Shown one piece after another: positions 1 to 8,282 of a stretch of 64,000 nucleotides of DNA; position 1 is the first letter of the stretch; every line of letters starts with the position of its first letter. The position numbers and the translations under genes are program-made. The notes below the pieces were generated by a model. It did no database searches, was not told the DNA's origin, and saw only the letters and a list, made by a program, of their open reading frames with translations. Source of the stretch: Flavobacterium sp. CF108 (GTDB taxonomy: Bacteria > Bacteroidota > Bacteroidia > Flavobacteriales > Flavobacteriaceae); NCBI RefSeq assembly GCF_900129795.1, contig NZ_FQWW01000012.1, forward strand, positions 1 to 64,000, given 5' to 3'.

Positions 1-98
1 AAATCTAAAATCTAAAATCTAAAATCTAAAATCTAAAATCTAAAATCTAAAATCTAAAATCTAAAATCTAAAATCTAAAATCTAAAATCTAAAATCTA
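1..98. repeat. 14-copy heptamer tandem array (TAAAATC)n
   Basis: A perfect tandem array of a 7-bp unit fills the first 98 bases, so it probably continues to the left of the window. Its right end lies inside the DUF2490 coding region. Shorter arrays of the same unit occur at 38538-38572 (five units), 61556-61588 and 35983-36014, so this is a recurring low-complexity family in this genome. Slippage would change the copy number. Confidence 0.95.
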
Positions 99-823
99 TC
101 AATCTTATGATAAAAAGTAAACCTGATAATATCACGGTCATAAAAATCTACACCGCTGGCACGCCTTTGAAAGCTTTTTAGATAACCTAATTCTAAGCCG
201 ATATTAGAATTAATATGATAGCGAAGTGCGGCGTAAAGACGATTTTGATCAAATGTATTTCGTTTATTATCTTTTCCGTAATTCAATAAAATTTCATCAG
301 AAATTGTTCCTTTTAAGCTTTGTTTTTCCTTTTTCCAAAGATCAAAAGTCGACTGTAACCTATAACGAAATCGGAATGCAAAAGAGAAATCATTAAGCAG
401 TTCTGTTCTTGTTGCTTTCTGCATAAAACGTTCTTCAAGCTGAAATCGATTATGAAAAGTAATTTTTGCAATATCGTTGATAAAAGTAATATCCTGCTGT
501 GTGCGATATTCAGGAATCGAAAAATCGGGATCAGCAATTGGATCCTGCGTATTTACGTTGAAGTAAGCAAAACCACCACCCAAATCAATAGTTTTTGTGG
601 CTCGGTATCGACCTTGTAATCGTATAACAAATAAATTTTGATGAATTGGATTCACAAAACTACGGTTATCAAATTCAGAATGTAAAGCCCATTTTTCGGT
701 TAAAGGAAAAATATTATAATAGCGAATCCAGGTCAGCGTTTGCTGATCTGTTTTTTTTAGATTCTGTGCTGATAAAATAGAACTTGTAAAACCTAAAACA
801 ATAATTAATTTATAAATCTTCAT
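89..823 (-). CDS. DUF2490 family outer-membrane protein
   Basis: This 244-residue protein begins with a signal peptide (MKIYKLIIVLGFTSSILSAQ). It continues as alternating amphipathic strands rich in aromatic and charged residues and ends in FYHKIDRF, as expected of a small outer-membrane beta-barrel of the DUF2490 family. The start at 823 is chosen over an in-frame ATG at 853 because only this one puts the signal peptide at the N-terminus. The last two codons and the TAG stop lie inside the heptamer array, so the natural C-terminus may have been replaced or trimmed by the repeat. The molecular role of the family is unknown. Confidence 0.8.
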   Translation of the reverse strand: MKIYKLIIVLGFTSSILSAQNLKKTDQQTLTWIRYYNIFPLTEKWALHSEFDNRSFVNPIHQNLFVIRLQGRYRATKTIDLGGGFAYFNVNTQDPIADPDFSIPEYRTQQDITFINDIAKITFHNRFQLEERFMQKATRTELLNDFSFAFRFRYRLQSTFDLWKKEKQSLKGTISDEILLNYGKDNKRNTFDQNRLYAALRYHINSNIGLELGYLKSFQRRASGVDFYDRDIIRFTFYHKIDRF

Positions 824-910
824 TTGCCTAATCGAGGATGCGAATATATACAAACAAGAATTATTTTTTATTGTACTTTTTATTGATTTTGTGATTGTTT
901 TGGTTAAGTA

Positions 911-1456
911 TTAAATAGAAGAACAATATTTAGCATCAAAAACGATAGCAGTTTTATTATCTAAGTTTAAAAACGATTCAAGCTGCGGTATGATTTCCAT
1001 TTCTAAAAAACGTACTTCCGGATTGGATTTATTTTCGTTTTTAATACTGGCTGTTAATTTGATCTTTTTAATTTTTTCATTGCCCTTACAAGTAAGAACA
1101 TAATGATAACTCATTACTCTGGATTTTGAAACAATATCTATAACATTGTTCAATGAAGTTATTTTTTTATTACCCCACAACGTAATTTTGTACAAAGCAT
1201 TATCTGCTTTATCAAAAATAAATGTCGTTTTATTTTTAATCATGAATTTATAAATGCCATTAAAAATTAAAACAGTACTTATGAGAATAGAGATAATAAA
1301 TCCGATTTTGAAATCACTCAAATGTGATAAAACAAACCCAGAAGCCAAAACTAAAATTCCTGATATACATTTTAAAATGATATTTGATTTTACATACCAA
1401 TAAGGATTGTATGATATTTGACTCGCTGAAACTGTAAAATTATAGTAATTCTGCAT
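911..1456 (-). CDS. Hypothetical membrane protein, two TM segments
   Basis: The product has 181 residues and I do not recognise a family. Two adjacent hydrophobic segments at about residues 27-48 and 50-70 form a hairpin in the inner membrane. A soluble domain of about 110 residues with beta-rich character follows (KTTFIFDKADNALYKITLWG), reminiscent of PH-like or YdbT-type membrane-attached domains, but that resemblance is only impressionistic. It is transcribed alone: it lies 231 bp beyond the terminator of the upstream receptor gene, and 87 bp separate its stop from the DUF2490 start. Confidence 0.6.
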   Translation of the reverse strand: MQNYYNFTVSASQISYNPYWYVKSNIILKCISGILVLASGFVLSHLSDFKIGFIISILISTVLIFNGIYKFMIKNKTTFIFDKADNALYKITLWGNKKITSLNNVIDIVSKSRVMSYHYVLTCKGNEKIKKIKLTASIKNENKSNPEVRFLEMEIIPQLESFLNLDNKTAIVFDAKYCSSI

Positions 1457-1610
1457 TTAGTGTTTTCTTTATATTGCTGATTATCTTTTAGCTAGAAGAA
1501 AAATCATTGCTACGAAATACTAAATTCATTGTTTGAGACCAAAATGAAAGCCTTTATAAGTTTTTAAAATAACAGTTTAAGGTAATTTATGCTTTTGAAA
1601 AATATTATGT

Positions 1611-1646
1611 AAAAAAAACGAGATACGTTTTTAAACGCATCCCGTT
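1611..1646 (-). terminator. Rho-independent terminator after the TonB receptor
   Basis: Read on the minus strand, a 14-bp stem (AACGGGATGCGTTT with two G-U pairs against its partner) and a 2-nt loop are followed by eight T residues. The G-U pairing works only on the minus strand, which matches the receptor gene that ends at 1688. Confidence 0.8.
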
Positions 1647-1687
1647 AATTCAGTTTTTAGTTTTAATTTTAAATCTTTAATTAATTC

Positions 1688-4234
1688 TTATAAGTTGTAT
1701 TTCAATGTGATTCCGTAAGTTCTTTGATCACCTAATACACCAGCATATTGTCCTGCGTTACCTCCTGCAGGCAATAACTGCTCATAATAATCTTTATTTA
1801 AAAGGTTACGTCCCCAAAAGTGAACAGATAAACCTTGTGATGCACGGAAACCTAAACGAGCATTAAAAATCGCATAACCCGGAACAACTAAATATTTTGA
1901 AGCCGAAGGGCTTGAAGAAAATTCAGAACGAGCATAAGAATCAAGAGCAAGGAAAACTTTTCCTGCGTTTCCAAAGAACCTGGCACTATCAGAAAGTTCA
2001 CCGCCTAAAGATCCTGCCCATCTTGAAGCTCCAGGAAGATTAGTTCCGGAAACATCTTTAAAAGATACCGGAGCTCCAGTTTCTTCTAACGGAAGCGGTG
2101 CATTAGTGAATTTTTCATAAATAGCATCTGTATAAGTTGCAGCACCATTTATTGTTAAATGAGAACTTACCACAAAACTTGCATCTAATTCAACACCTTG
2201 TACACGTACTTTATCTGCATTAGCAAGATAACCACGGTTTACACCCAATTCAGCAGCCTGAACGTTAGTTTGAAAATCTTTAATATCTGTTTTAAAGGCA
2301 GCAATATTGAAGATTGAATTTTTGAAAGGAGAAGTTTTTACTCCAACTTCATAATGATATACTTTTTCGGGTTTGATAACAGCAAGTTCAAGTAATGGCT
2401 GTCCGGCTGAGTTTGTTGGAAGCCCGGCCACGTTTACACCAACTGGTTTGTAGCTTTTTGCAAAAGTTCCGTAAGCATTGATTTTATCCGAAGCTTTAAA
2501 AGTAACTGTAATGTTTCCAGAAAAGTCTGTGTTATCAATGGCAGAATCAAATGCCTGATCAGAATAAACTTGTTTTTTCAAAGCAAGTAATGCTGGATCT
2601 GTTGTTTGTAAACCTCCATAAGTTGTACGAGCGTAGTGCGCGTCTTTTTTATCAAAGTTATATCTTAAACCTGGTAAAACGTGTAACCAATCTGTAATTG
2701 CCCAGTCAATTTGTCCAAATACCGCAGCACTAGATGCTCTGATATTGGCATCAGTTTTAATTCCGTATCCTTCAAAAAGACCCGGAGTTTTCCATAAAGT
2801 ACTTGTTGAACTTTGCGCAAATCTCCATTGTGCATTTCCAGATTCTTCAGTACCATCAGTTTGAGATGTTTGATCGATAAAGAATACTCCGGCAACACCA
2901 CTAATTTTTGATGTTAACTGTCCTGCGTAACGAACCTCTTGTGTAATTTGAGTTTGTCTTGTTGGGTTTTGAGATTTAGCCAATACTTGCAATCCTGTAA
3001 AATCTCTATCATTTGATGGATCCCAGTTCCAAAAGCGCCATGCAGTTGTTGAAGTAAGGGTTCCGCCTCCAATTTTTGTATCAACATTTAAAGATAAACC
3101 TCCCATATCCTGATTAGAACGCCAAGGTGTATCCTGATCGATTCTACGATCAAAAGCATTTTGGCTTGGAAGCTGATAATTTAAATCTTTAATAATAGCA
3201 TCAAATTGACGGTAAGCAGCTCTTTGAGTAGGAGCAACACCAGCAACAACTTGTGCATATCCATCAGGACGCTGCGTTGTAATATCTGCAGCAAATATAA
3301 CATTCGTATTTACAGTTGGAGTCCAAAGTAATTGACCTCTAATACCTTGATTGTTTAATGTATTGGTAGATCTTCCAGTTGCAACATTATCCACTAAACC
3401 ATCACGTGATGTACCAGAGAAAGATAATCTACCTGCAACTTTGCTGCCTAAAGCACCAGTAACAGAAGCCTTAGCCTGCAGGAAAGAATAATTTCCGTAG
3501 CTCACTTCAAAGTCAGCACCTGATGTAAAACTTGGTTTACGAGTTGTAATATTGAATGCTCCAGAAGTTGTATTTTTTCCGAATAAAGAACCTTGTGGCC
3601 CACGTAAAACCTCAATTTGTTCTACGTCGATAAAGTCAAGAGTTGTTGCAGCCGGACGAGCGTAGTAAACACCGTCAACATAAAATCCAACTCCCGGATC
3701 GATACCGTCATTTGTTAAACCAAATGGAGAACCTAAACTTCTAATATTGATTCCTGTATTTCTTGGGTTTGAAGAATAAAGCTGAACTGAAGGAACTAAT
3801 TCTTTAATACGATTTACGTTAAAAGCTCCGGTTTGTTCTGCTTGTTTTCCTGTAATAACAGAAATTGCAATTGGCACATCCTGAACTTTTTCAATTCTTC
3901 TTCTTGAAGAAACGACAACTTCAATAAGTTCGTTTTCTTCTTTAAGTAGCACCTGAATAGGATTTACAGGGATTGAAGTAATTTCAATTTCAGAAGTTGT
4001 ATAACCTACATACTGAATTAAAAGTGTTAATGGTAATCGTCCTTTTGAATCGATTATAAATTTACCGCTGTTATCTGTAACGGTACTATTTGTGGTTCCT
4101 TTAATTACCACGTTTACGGCTTCTAAAGGGATGTTTTCGCTTGTTGTAACAACACCTTCAATGTTTTGTGCAAATGATATAGTGAAGGTTAAAAAGAATA
4201 AAATTGTAAATATATTTTTTGTAGAATTTTTCAT
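1688..4234 (-). CDS. TonB-dependent outer-membrane receptor
   Basis: An 848-residue gated outer-membrane transporter. In order it has a signal peptide (1-22), a carboxypeptidase-D regulatory-like Ig domain (about 24-100), a plug domain (about 115-235, with YVDGVYYARP, IEVLRGPQG and GKNTTSGAFNITTRKP) and a 22-strand-type barrel ending RTYGITLKYNL. The plug and barrel resemble siderophore or small-molecule receptors rather than SusC, and no SusD-type gene is next to it. The substrate cannot be read from the sequence. It is preceded by a 36-codon leader ORF with a Cys-rich end and by an Rrf2 regulator on the same strand, which suggests control by sulfur, cysteine or Fe-S status. This is inference. 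Confidence 0.9.
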   Translation of the reverse strand: MKNSTKNIFTILFFLTFTISFAQNIEGVVTTSENIPLEAVNVVIKGTTNSTVTDNSGKFIIDSKGRLPLTLLIQYVGYTTSEIEITSIPVNPIQVLLKEENELIEVVVSSRRRIEKVQDVPIAISVITGKQAEQTGAFNVNRIKELVPSVQLYSSNPRNTGINIRSLGSPFGLTNDGIDPGVGFYVDGVYYARPAATTLDFIDVEQIEVLRGPQGSLFGKNTTSGAFNITTRKPSFTSGADFEVSYGNYSFLQAKASVTGALGSKVAGRLSFSGTSRDGLVDNVATGRSTNTLNNQGIRGQLLWTPTVNTNVIFAADITTQRPDGYAQVVAGVAPTQRAAYRQFDAIIKDLNYQLPSQNAFDRRIDQDTPWRSNQDMGGLSLNVDTKIGGGTLTSTTAWRFWNWDPSNDRDFTGLQVLAKSQNPTRQTQITQEVRYAGQLTSKISGVAGVFFIDQTSQTDGTEESGNAQWRFAQSSTSTLWKTPGLFEGYGIKTDANIRASSAAVFGQIDWAITDWLHVLPGLRYNFDKKDAHYARTTYGGLQTTDPALLALKKQVYSDQAFDSAIDNTDFSGNITVTFKASDKINAYGTFAKSYKPVGVNVAGLPTNSAGQPLLELAVIKPEKVYHYEVGVKTSPFKNSIFNIAAFKTDIKDFQTNVQAAELGVNRGYLANADKVRVQGVELDASFVVSSHLTINGAATYTDAIYEKFTNAPLPLEETGAPVSFKDVSGTNLPGASRWAGSLGGELSDSARFFGNAGKVFLALDSYARSEFSSSPSASKYLVVPGYAIFNARLGFRASQGLSVHFWGRNLLNKDYYEQLLPAGGNAGQYAGVLGDQRTYGITLKYNL

Positions 4235-4287
4235 GTTTTATAGTAAGTATATATAATTAGTAGAATTTAAAATAAAATTTTTTTAAA

Positions 4288-4398
4288 TCAACAACATATA
4301 CACATCATAGATGAATTTCTCTTTACAGGAGCAGAAAGCTTTGTTTGTTTATTTTGCAAAAATTTTGATACACCCGATGGACTAAAATGTACTTTCAT
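4288..4398 (-). CDS. Putative leader ORF with C-terminal Cys cluster
   Basis: This ATG-started ORF of 36 codons ends in SSMMCICC followed by TGA, 53 bp before the TonB receptor start. It is basic and Ser/Lys-rich in the middle and has no hydrophobic segment, so it does not look like a membrane peptide. Three Cys among the last four codons is the arrangement expected of a ribosome-stalling, cysteine-sensing leader (polycysteine uORFs are known to do this in mycobacteria). No intrinsic terminator lies between it and the receptor, so control would be translational or Rho-dependent. The -7 box at 4437-4444 starts a short 5' UTR just upstream. Both existence and role are inferred; a chance ORF remains possible. 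Confidence 0.5.
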   Translation of the reverse strand: MKVHFSPSGVSKFLQNKQTKLSAPVKRNSSMMCICC

Positions 4399-4436
4399 GT
4401 TAAAAATTTTGTAAATGGTTAGTTAATTATTTTGTG

Positions 4437-4444
4437 CAAATATA
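4437..4444 (-). promoter_or_regulatory. TAnnTTTG -7 box for leader and TonB receptor
   Basis: TATATTTG on the minus strand matches the Bacteroidota -7 consensus and lies 38 bp upstream of the leader ORF start. No clear TTG is present at -33. Confidence 0.5.
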
Positions 4445-4449
4445 AATAT

Positions 4450-4475
4450 TAATTCTATAGATTTACTAGGAATTA
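4450..4475. promoter_or_regulatory. Inverted repeat TAATTC-N14-GAATTA, candidate operator
   Basis: Perfect 6-bp arms separated by 14 bp lie directly upstream of the TATATTTG box, covering the -13 to -38 region of the presumed promoter. It lies between the Rrf2 regulator gene and the leader ORF it may control. Binding by the Rrf2 protein is inference. Confidence 0.4.
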
Positions 4476-4487
4476 GAAAATATTTTT

Positions 4488-4901
4488 TTATTTATTTACT
4501 AATGAAGCGATTGTGATCCCTTCCATAGCCTTTAAAGTTTTATCTCTAATAAGCATTAAACCGTGACGCAGACTGCATTCAGACTCGGTTTTACAATCAG
4601 AGCAAGGCTCGTAAAAATTTAAAGAAGCACATGGCAAAAGTGCAATTGCACCGTCAAATAATCGGTGAATTTCTGCCAAAGTGATGTCATTTTTTGATTT
4701 TATCAGGTAATATCCGCCAAATTTTCCCTGCTTACTGCTCACAAAACGTCCTCGTTTTAGATCTAAAAGAATCTGTTCTAAAAACTTTTTAGGAATGTTA
4801 GCGCCATCAGCTATTTCTATAGTTCTAGAAATGTGATTTTCGTCTTGTTCTGCTAAATAAAGTAAGGCCTTAAGGGCGTATTTTGCTTTATGTGATAACA
4901 T
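4488..4901 (-). CDS. Rrf2 family transcriptional regulator with four Cys
   Basis: A 137-residue Rrf2/IscR-type winged-helix regulator. The N-terminal HTH (MLSHKAKYALKALLYLAEQ, then IPKKFLEQILLDLKRGRFV) and the wing KQGKFGGYYL are typical. Cys91, Cys100, Cys103 and Cys109 occupy the region that binds an Fe-S cluster in IscR and NsrR, so this protein may sense Fe-S, iron or redox state. Alternatively it could act like CymR in cysteine metabolism. It is transcribed toward the Cys-tailed leader ORF and TonB receptor, and a 6+6 inverted repeat lies 13 bp past its stop. The family assignment is firm; ligand and target are inferred. Confidence 0.9.
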   Translation of the reverse strand: MLSHKAKYALKALLYLAEQDENHISRTIEIADGANIPKKFLEQILLDLKRGRFVSSKQGKFGGYYLIKSKNDITLAEIHRLFDGAIALLPCASLNFYEPCSDCKTESECSLRHGLMLIRDKTLKAMEGITIASLVNK

Positions 4902-4992
4902 CTATATTGAATTGTAAATTGTAAAAATAAGATTTTTTAAACATGAATCCTAACTTGAAACCTGAAACAAGGAAAACTTGAAACAAAAGTTT

Positions 4993-5805
4993 CTACCAGC
5001 TTCCGCCAGAACCTCCTCCAGAGAATCCGCCTCCGCCAAATCCACCGCCGAAGCCGCCACCGCCAGATGATCCTCCGCCAAAACCTCCAAATCCACCACC
5101 GCTGCTTCTGCCAAGACTGCTTAAAAGGATTACATCCATTAAGCTTGGACCACCGCCACTGCTGCCAGAATTTCCACCTCCTCTTTTGCCGCGGGAAAGT
5201 AAAATTAAAACAATTACAACAATAACGATAAATGGAAGTATAGGAAAGTCTTTTCCTTTAGACTGCTTGCGTTCGCCTTTGTATTTGCCTTTAAAAACAT
5301 CAAAAAGCGCATCGGCACCTTTATCAAGTCCGCGATAATAACTTCCTGCTTTAAATTCCGGGATAATAATGTTTCGGGTAATTTCTCCTCCAATTCCTGC
5401 CGTTAAACGATCTTCTAATCCATAACCAGGCGAAATCCAGATTCTTCTTTCGGCTTTAGCCAATAAAATCAAAACCCCGTTATCTTCTTTTGCCTGTCCA
5501 ATTCCCCATTCCTGAGCCCATTTTGGAGTAAGAATTCCAATATCTTCGCCTTTTAAGCTTTCGATAGTAATTACTACAATTTGAGTGGAAGTTGAATCAG
5601 AATAACGAACTAATTTTTCTTCTAACTGTGTTTTTTCAGAAGCACTTAAAACATTAGCGTAGTCATAAACAGAAGTTTGAAAATCCGGTTTTTTTGGAAT
5701 ATCGAATTGAGCAAAAATGCTATTGCTGATAAAAAGCGTGATAAACAAAAGAGTAAACTGAAAAATTCTATTGGAATTTAAAATTTTATTATTGGAATTT
5801 TTCAT
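4993..5805 (-). CDS. TPM domain protein, YgcG type with Gly-rich tail
   Basis: The 270-residue product has a signal peptide (about 1-32) and a periplasmic TPM domain (about 43-170, with DYANVLSASEK, QIVVITIESLKG, DNGVLILLAK and RIWISPGYGLEDRLTAG). One transmembrane helix follows (about 188-204), then a Gly/Ser tail to the end. TPM domains are found in photosystem repair factors and in many bacterial membrane proteins of unclear biochemical role. It is the last gene of the M23-MerR-LemA-TPM-TPM operon, 3 bp after the previous TPM gene. The low-complexity tail resembles that of other YgcG proteins and is not a sign of damage. Confidence 0.85.
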   Translation of the reverse strand: MKNSNNKILNSNRIFQFTLLFITLFISNSIFAQFDIPKKPDFQTSVYDYANVLSASEKTQLEEKLVRYSDSTSTQIVVITIESLKGEDIGILTPKWAQEWGIGQAKEDNGVLILLAKAERRIWISPGYGLEDRLTAGIGGEITRNIIIPEFKAGSYYRGLDKGADALFDVFKGKYKGERKQSKGKDFPILPFIVIVVIVLILLSRGKRGGGNSGSSGGGPSLMDVILLSSLGRSSGGGFGGFGGGSSGGGGFGGGFGGGGFSGGGSGGSW

Positions 5806-5808
5806 TAT

Positions 5809-6246
5809 TTATCCTTTTGAGATTTCGTTAGATAATTCGTTTGTATCGTCTGCTAATGAAGGGAAATGCTTTTTTAGCTGTTCGCCGGCATTCAAAATAC
5901 CATCAACAATTCCCTGTTTAAAGTTACCAGATTTAAAATGATTGGTCATAATGTCTTTGGTACAATCCCAAAAATCATCAGGAACCAAATCATCGATTCC
6001 TTTGTCGCCGCAAATCACGAAGTTTTTATCATCGACTGCAAAATAGAGTAAGACACCATTTTTCAGTTTAGTTTCATGCATTCGTAATTCATGAAAAACT
6101 TCTAAAGCTCGGTCATAATGAGCTTTAGAAGTTGTTTTTTCTATATGGACCCTAATTTCGCCAGAAGTATTATTTTCGGCCATGCGAATAGCTTCAACAA
6201 TTTCCTGCTCTTCTGCTTTGGTTAAAAAATCTTCTACTTTTGACAT
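5809..6246 (-). CDS. TPM domain-containing protein, short form
   Basis: A 145-residue protein consisting almost entirely of a TPM fold (FLTKAEEQEIVEAIRMAENNTSGEIRV, then KNGVLLYFAVDDKNFVICGDKGI). It lacks the signal peptide and membrane anchor of the neighbouring TPM protein, so it may act in the cytoplasm or in complex with a membrane partner. The gene sits between lemA and the larger TPM gene. LemA next to one or two TPM proteins is a common arrangement in Bacteroidota and implies a shared complex, whose function is not established. Confidence 0.85.
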   Translation of the reverse strand: MSKVEDFLTKAEEQEIVEAIRMAENNTSGEIRVHIEKTTSKAHYDRALEVFHELRMHETKLKNGVLLYFAVDDKNFVICGDKGIDDLVPDDFWDCTKDIMTNHFKSGNFKQGIVDGILNAGEQLKKHFPSLADDTNELSNEISKG

Positions 6247-6306
6247 GTCGATAATTTTAGAGTTTAGATTTATGATTTTAGATTATTTTCTAAAAATATT
6301 AAATTC

Positions 6307-6891
6307 TTAGAATTTTACTTCAACTGGTTTGTCTGCTCCGGTAGAAGCTTCGAAGTATGGTTTTTCTTTGTATTCGCTCAGGAACCAGTTGTTTGGGATC
6401 TTTAAAACATACCCATTATAAGTTTGTACAGATTCATTAAAACGAGTTCTAGCTGTTAAAATCTGATTTTCTGTACTTGCTAATTCATCTTGCAATTTCA
6501 AGAAATTCTCGTTTGCTTTCAATGTTGGATATTGCTCCACAGAAACCAATAATTTTGATAAAGATGAAGTTACACCACTTTGAGCCTGATTGAATTGTGC
6601 CAATTGCTCTGGAGTTACATTACTTGGATCAATAGTTACAGAAGTTGCTTTTGCACGAGCTTCGATTACTGCTGTTAAAGTTGATTTTTCAAAATCGGCA
6701 GCACCTTTAACCGTGTTTACTAAATTCCCGATAAGGTCATTTCTTCTTTGGTAAGCTGTTTGTACGTTACCCCATTCTTTATTTACAGCCTGACTGTGTT
6801 GTAAAGCAGTATTTTTAATTCCAATCGACCAAAATGCGATAATAGCAATAAATGCGATAATAATTCCTACAGGGATTAACCACTTTTTCAT
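6307..6891 (-). CDS. lemA: LemA family membrane protein
   Basis: The 194-residue protein has one N-terminal transmembrane helix (about residues 4-24). The long helical LemA domain follows, with the hallmark stretch AVNKEWGNVQTAYQRRNDLIGNL and later SVEQYPTLKANENFLKLQDEL and ENQILTARTRFNESVQTYN. The helical part is expected to face the periplasm. LemA proteins are conserved but biochemically undefined; linkage to TPM proteins is their most consistent context and is seen here. The gene lies 60 bp upstream of the short TPM gene and 34 bp after the MerR gene. Confidence 0.92.
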   Translation of the reverse strand: MKKWLIPVGIIIAFIAIIAFWSIGIKNTALQHSQAVNKEWGNVQTAYQRRNDLIGNLVNTVKGAADFEKSTLTAVIEARAKATSVTIDPSNVTPEQLAQFNQAQSGVTSSLSKLLVSVEQYPTLKANENFLKLQDELASTENQILTARTRFNESVQTYNGYVLKIPNNWFLSEYKEKPYFEASTGADKPVEVKF

Positions 6892-6925
6892 ATTTGTTTT
6901 GATTTAAGTTTATTTCTATTTTTAA

Positions 6926-7258
6926 TTACAATTCGTTTTTGATGTCGTTCAATTGCGTTTTTATGGTCTCTAATTTACGTATTATTTCGAATTTATCTAA
7001 TGTTTTCTTCTGACCTTCTTTTAAATGTGTTTTGGCTCCTTCAAGCGTAAAACCTCTTTCTTTAACTAAATGATAAATCAATTGCAGATTGGTTACATCC
7101 TCTGGAGTAAACATTCTGTTGCCTTTGGCGTTCTTTTTTGGTTTCAGAATATCAAATTCGCTGTCCCAAAATCGTATCAAGGATGCATTGACATTAAAAG
7201 CTTTGGCAACTTCGCCAATGCTGTAATATCTTTTATCTTTTGAAAGCTCAATATGCAT
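6926..7258 (-). CDS. MerR family transcriptional regulator
   Basis: A small 110-residue MerR-type DNA-binding protein. Its N-terminal winged HTH reads RYYSIGEVAKAFNVNASLIRF followed by DILKPKKNAKGNRMFTPEDV, and a short coiled-coil dimerisation helix forms the C-terminus. There is no C-terminal effector domain or Cys metal site, so it is not a classical metal sensor. It lies between the M23 peptidase and lemA on the same strand with short spacers, which suggests co-transcription and a role in envelope physiology. Its target is not evident from the sequence. Confidence 0.88.
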   Translation of the reverse strand: MHIELSKDKRYYSIGEVAKAFNVNASLIRFWDSEFDILKPKKNAKGNRMFTPEDVTNLQLIYHLVKERGFTLEGAKTHLKEGQKKTLDKFEIIRKLETIKTQLNDIKNEL

Positions 7259-7304
7259 GTTTTTTTGTTTCTAATTTATTTCAAAAATAATACTTTTTGT
7301 AGTA

Positions 7305-8282
7305 TTAATCTAATGACTGATTTTCCTGGTTTGCCATTTTCGAAATTGCCACGTATTCTGCTGCCGAAATATTGCCGTAATAGAAGTTTAGAGGGTTCAC
7401 CACTTTTCCATCTTTGTGTACTTCATAATGACAATGCGGCCCTTCAGATCTTCCTGTACTTCCTACATAACCAATTACGTCACCGCGTTTGACATGTTGT
7501 CCGGGTCTGCAGTTATATTTGCTTAAATGCGCGTACAAACTCTCATATCCAAAACCATGCCTGATCACTATATGGTTCCCAAAGCCCGAAGCCGTGTTGT
7601 CAGCCCTTGCCACAACACCATCTCCAGTGGCATAAACAGGCGCTCCGGTGTTGGCAGTAAAATCCATTCCGTTGTGCATTTTTCGCACTTTCGTGAAAGG
7701 ATCGATCCTGTATCCAAATCCAGATGCAATACGTTTTAAATTTTCATTTCGTACGGGCTGAATTGCCGGAATCGCTAATAACAAATTCTCTTTTGCGCCG
7801 GCTAATTTCAATATTTCATCTAATGATTTCGACTGAATGGCCAATTCTTTTGAAAGTTTATCTATTCTTTTTGTCGTATTCAAAACCAGCTGCGAATTGT
7901 TGTAACCTTCTAAAATCTTATATCTTTCAGGGTTTCTAAAGCCTGCTTTTCTAATAGAATCCGGAATTTCAGCTTTATTAAAATATACTCTGTAAATATT
8001 ATTGTCACGTTCCTCTAAAGCCTCTGCGGCAGCGTCGATTTCGTCCAGTTTTTTATTCAGAATTGAATATTGCAGCTTTAAATTTTCAATTTCACGTGCC
8101 TGTAAACGATCTTTCGGCGTTTCAAAATACGGAGTGTTAATTAAAAGTACAAAAACTAAAAATCCAAACAATGCCGAAGCCACTAAAAACAGTAAAGCAT
8201 AACCGATTTTGATTCTTTTTCTGGTTTTTATTTTTGTATAAGCCAGATTTTCTGAGTCGTAATAATATTTTACTTTCGCCAT
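7305..8282 (-). CDS. M23 family peptidoglycan endopeptidase
   Basis: The 325-residue protein has a cytoplasmic N-terminus, one transmembrane helix (about 27-48), a coiled-coil stalk (about 58-170) and a C-terminal LytM/M23 domain. The zinc ligands and catalytic residues are intact: His203 and Asp207 in HNGMD, His252 in LYAHL, and His283 and His285 in GPHCHYEV. It should be an active periplasmic endopeptidase that cleaves peptide cross-links or helps cell division and growth. It is the first gene of the minus-strand cluster that runs through MerR, LemA and the TPM proteins, and it is divergent from alaS. Confidence 0.92.
   Translation of the reverse strand: MAKVKYYYDSENLAYTKIKTRKRIKIGYALLFLVASALFGFLVFVLLINTPYFETPKDRLQAREIENLKLQYSILNKKLDEIDAAAEALEERDNNIYRVYFNKAEIPDSIRKAGFRNPERYKILEGYNNSQLVLNTTKRIDKLSKELAIQSKSLDEILKLAGAKENLLLAIPAIQPVRNENLKRIASGFGYRIDPFTKVRKMHNGMDFTANTGAPVYATGDGVVARADNTASGFGNHIVIRHGFGYESLYAHLSKYNCRPGQHVKRGDVIGYVGSTGRSEGPHCHYEVHKDGKVVNPLNFYYGNISAAEYVAISKMANQENQSLD

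Noticed and set aside
1..98. The heptamer array as a CRISPR array or telomere-like end
   Set aside because: The units are 7 bp with no spacers, and the same unit occurs in short runs elsewhere, so it is a simple tandem repeat.
1688..4234. First TonB receptor as SusC of a polysaccharide utilisation locus
   Set aside because: There is no SusD-type lipoprotein or glycosidase next to it, and the plug is of the siderophore-receptor type.
7253..8202. Plus-strand ORFs antisense to the M23 peptidase
   Set aside because: Shadows of an intact peptidase gene; low-complexity translation and no promoter.
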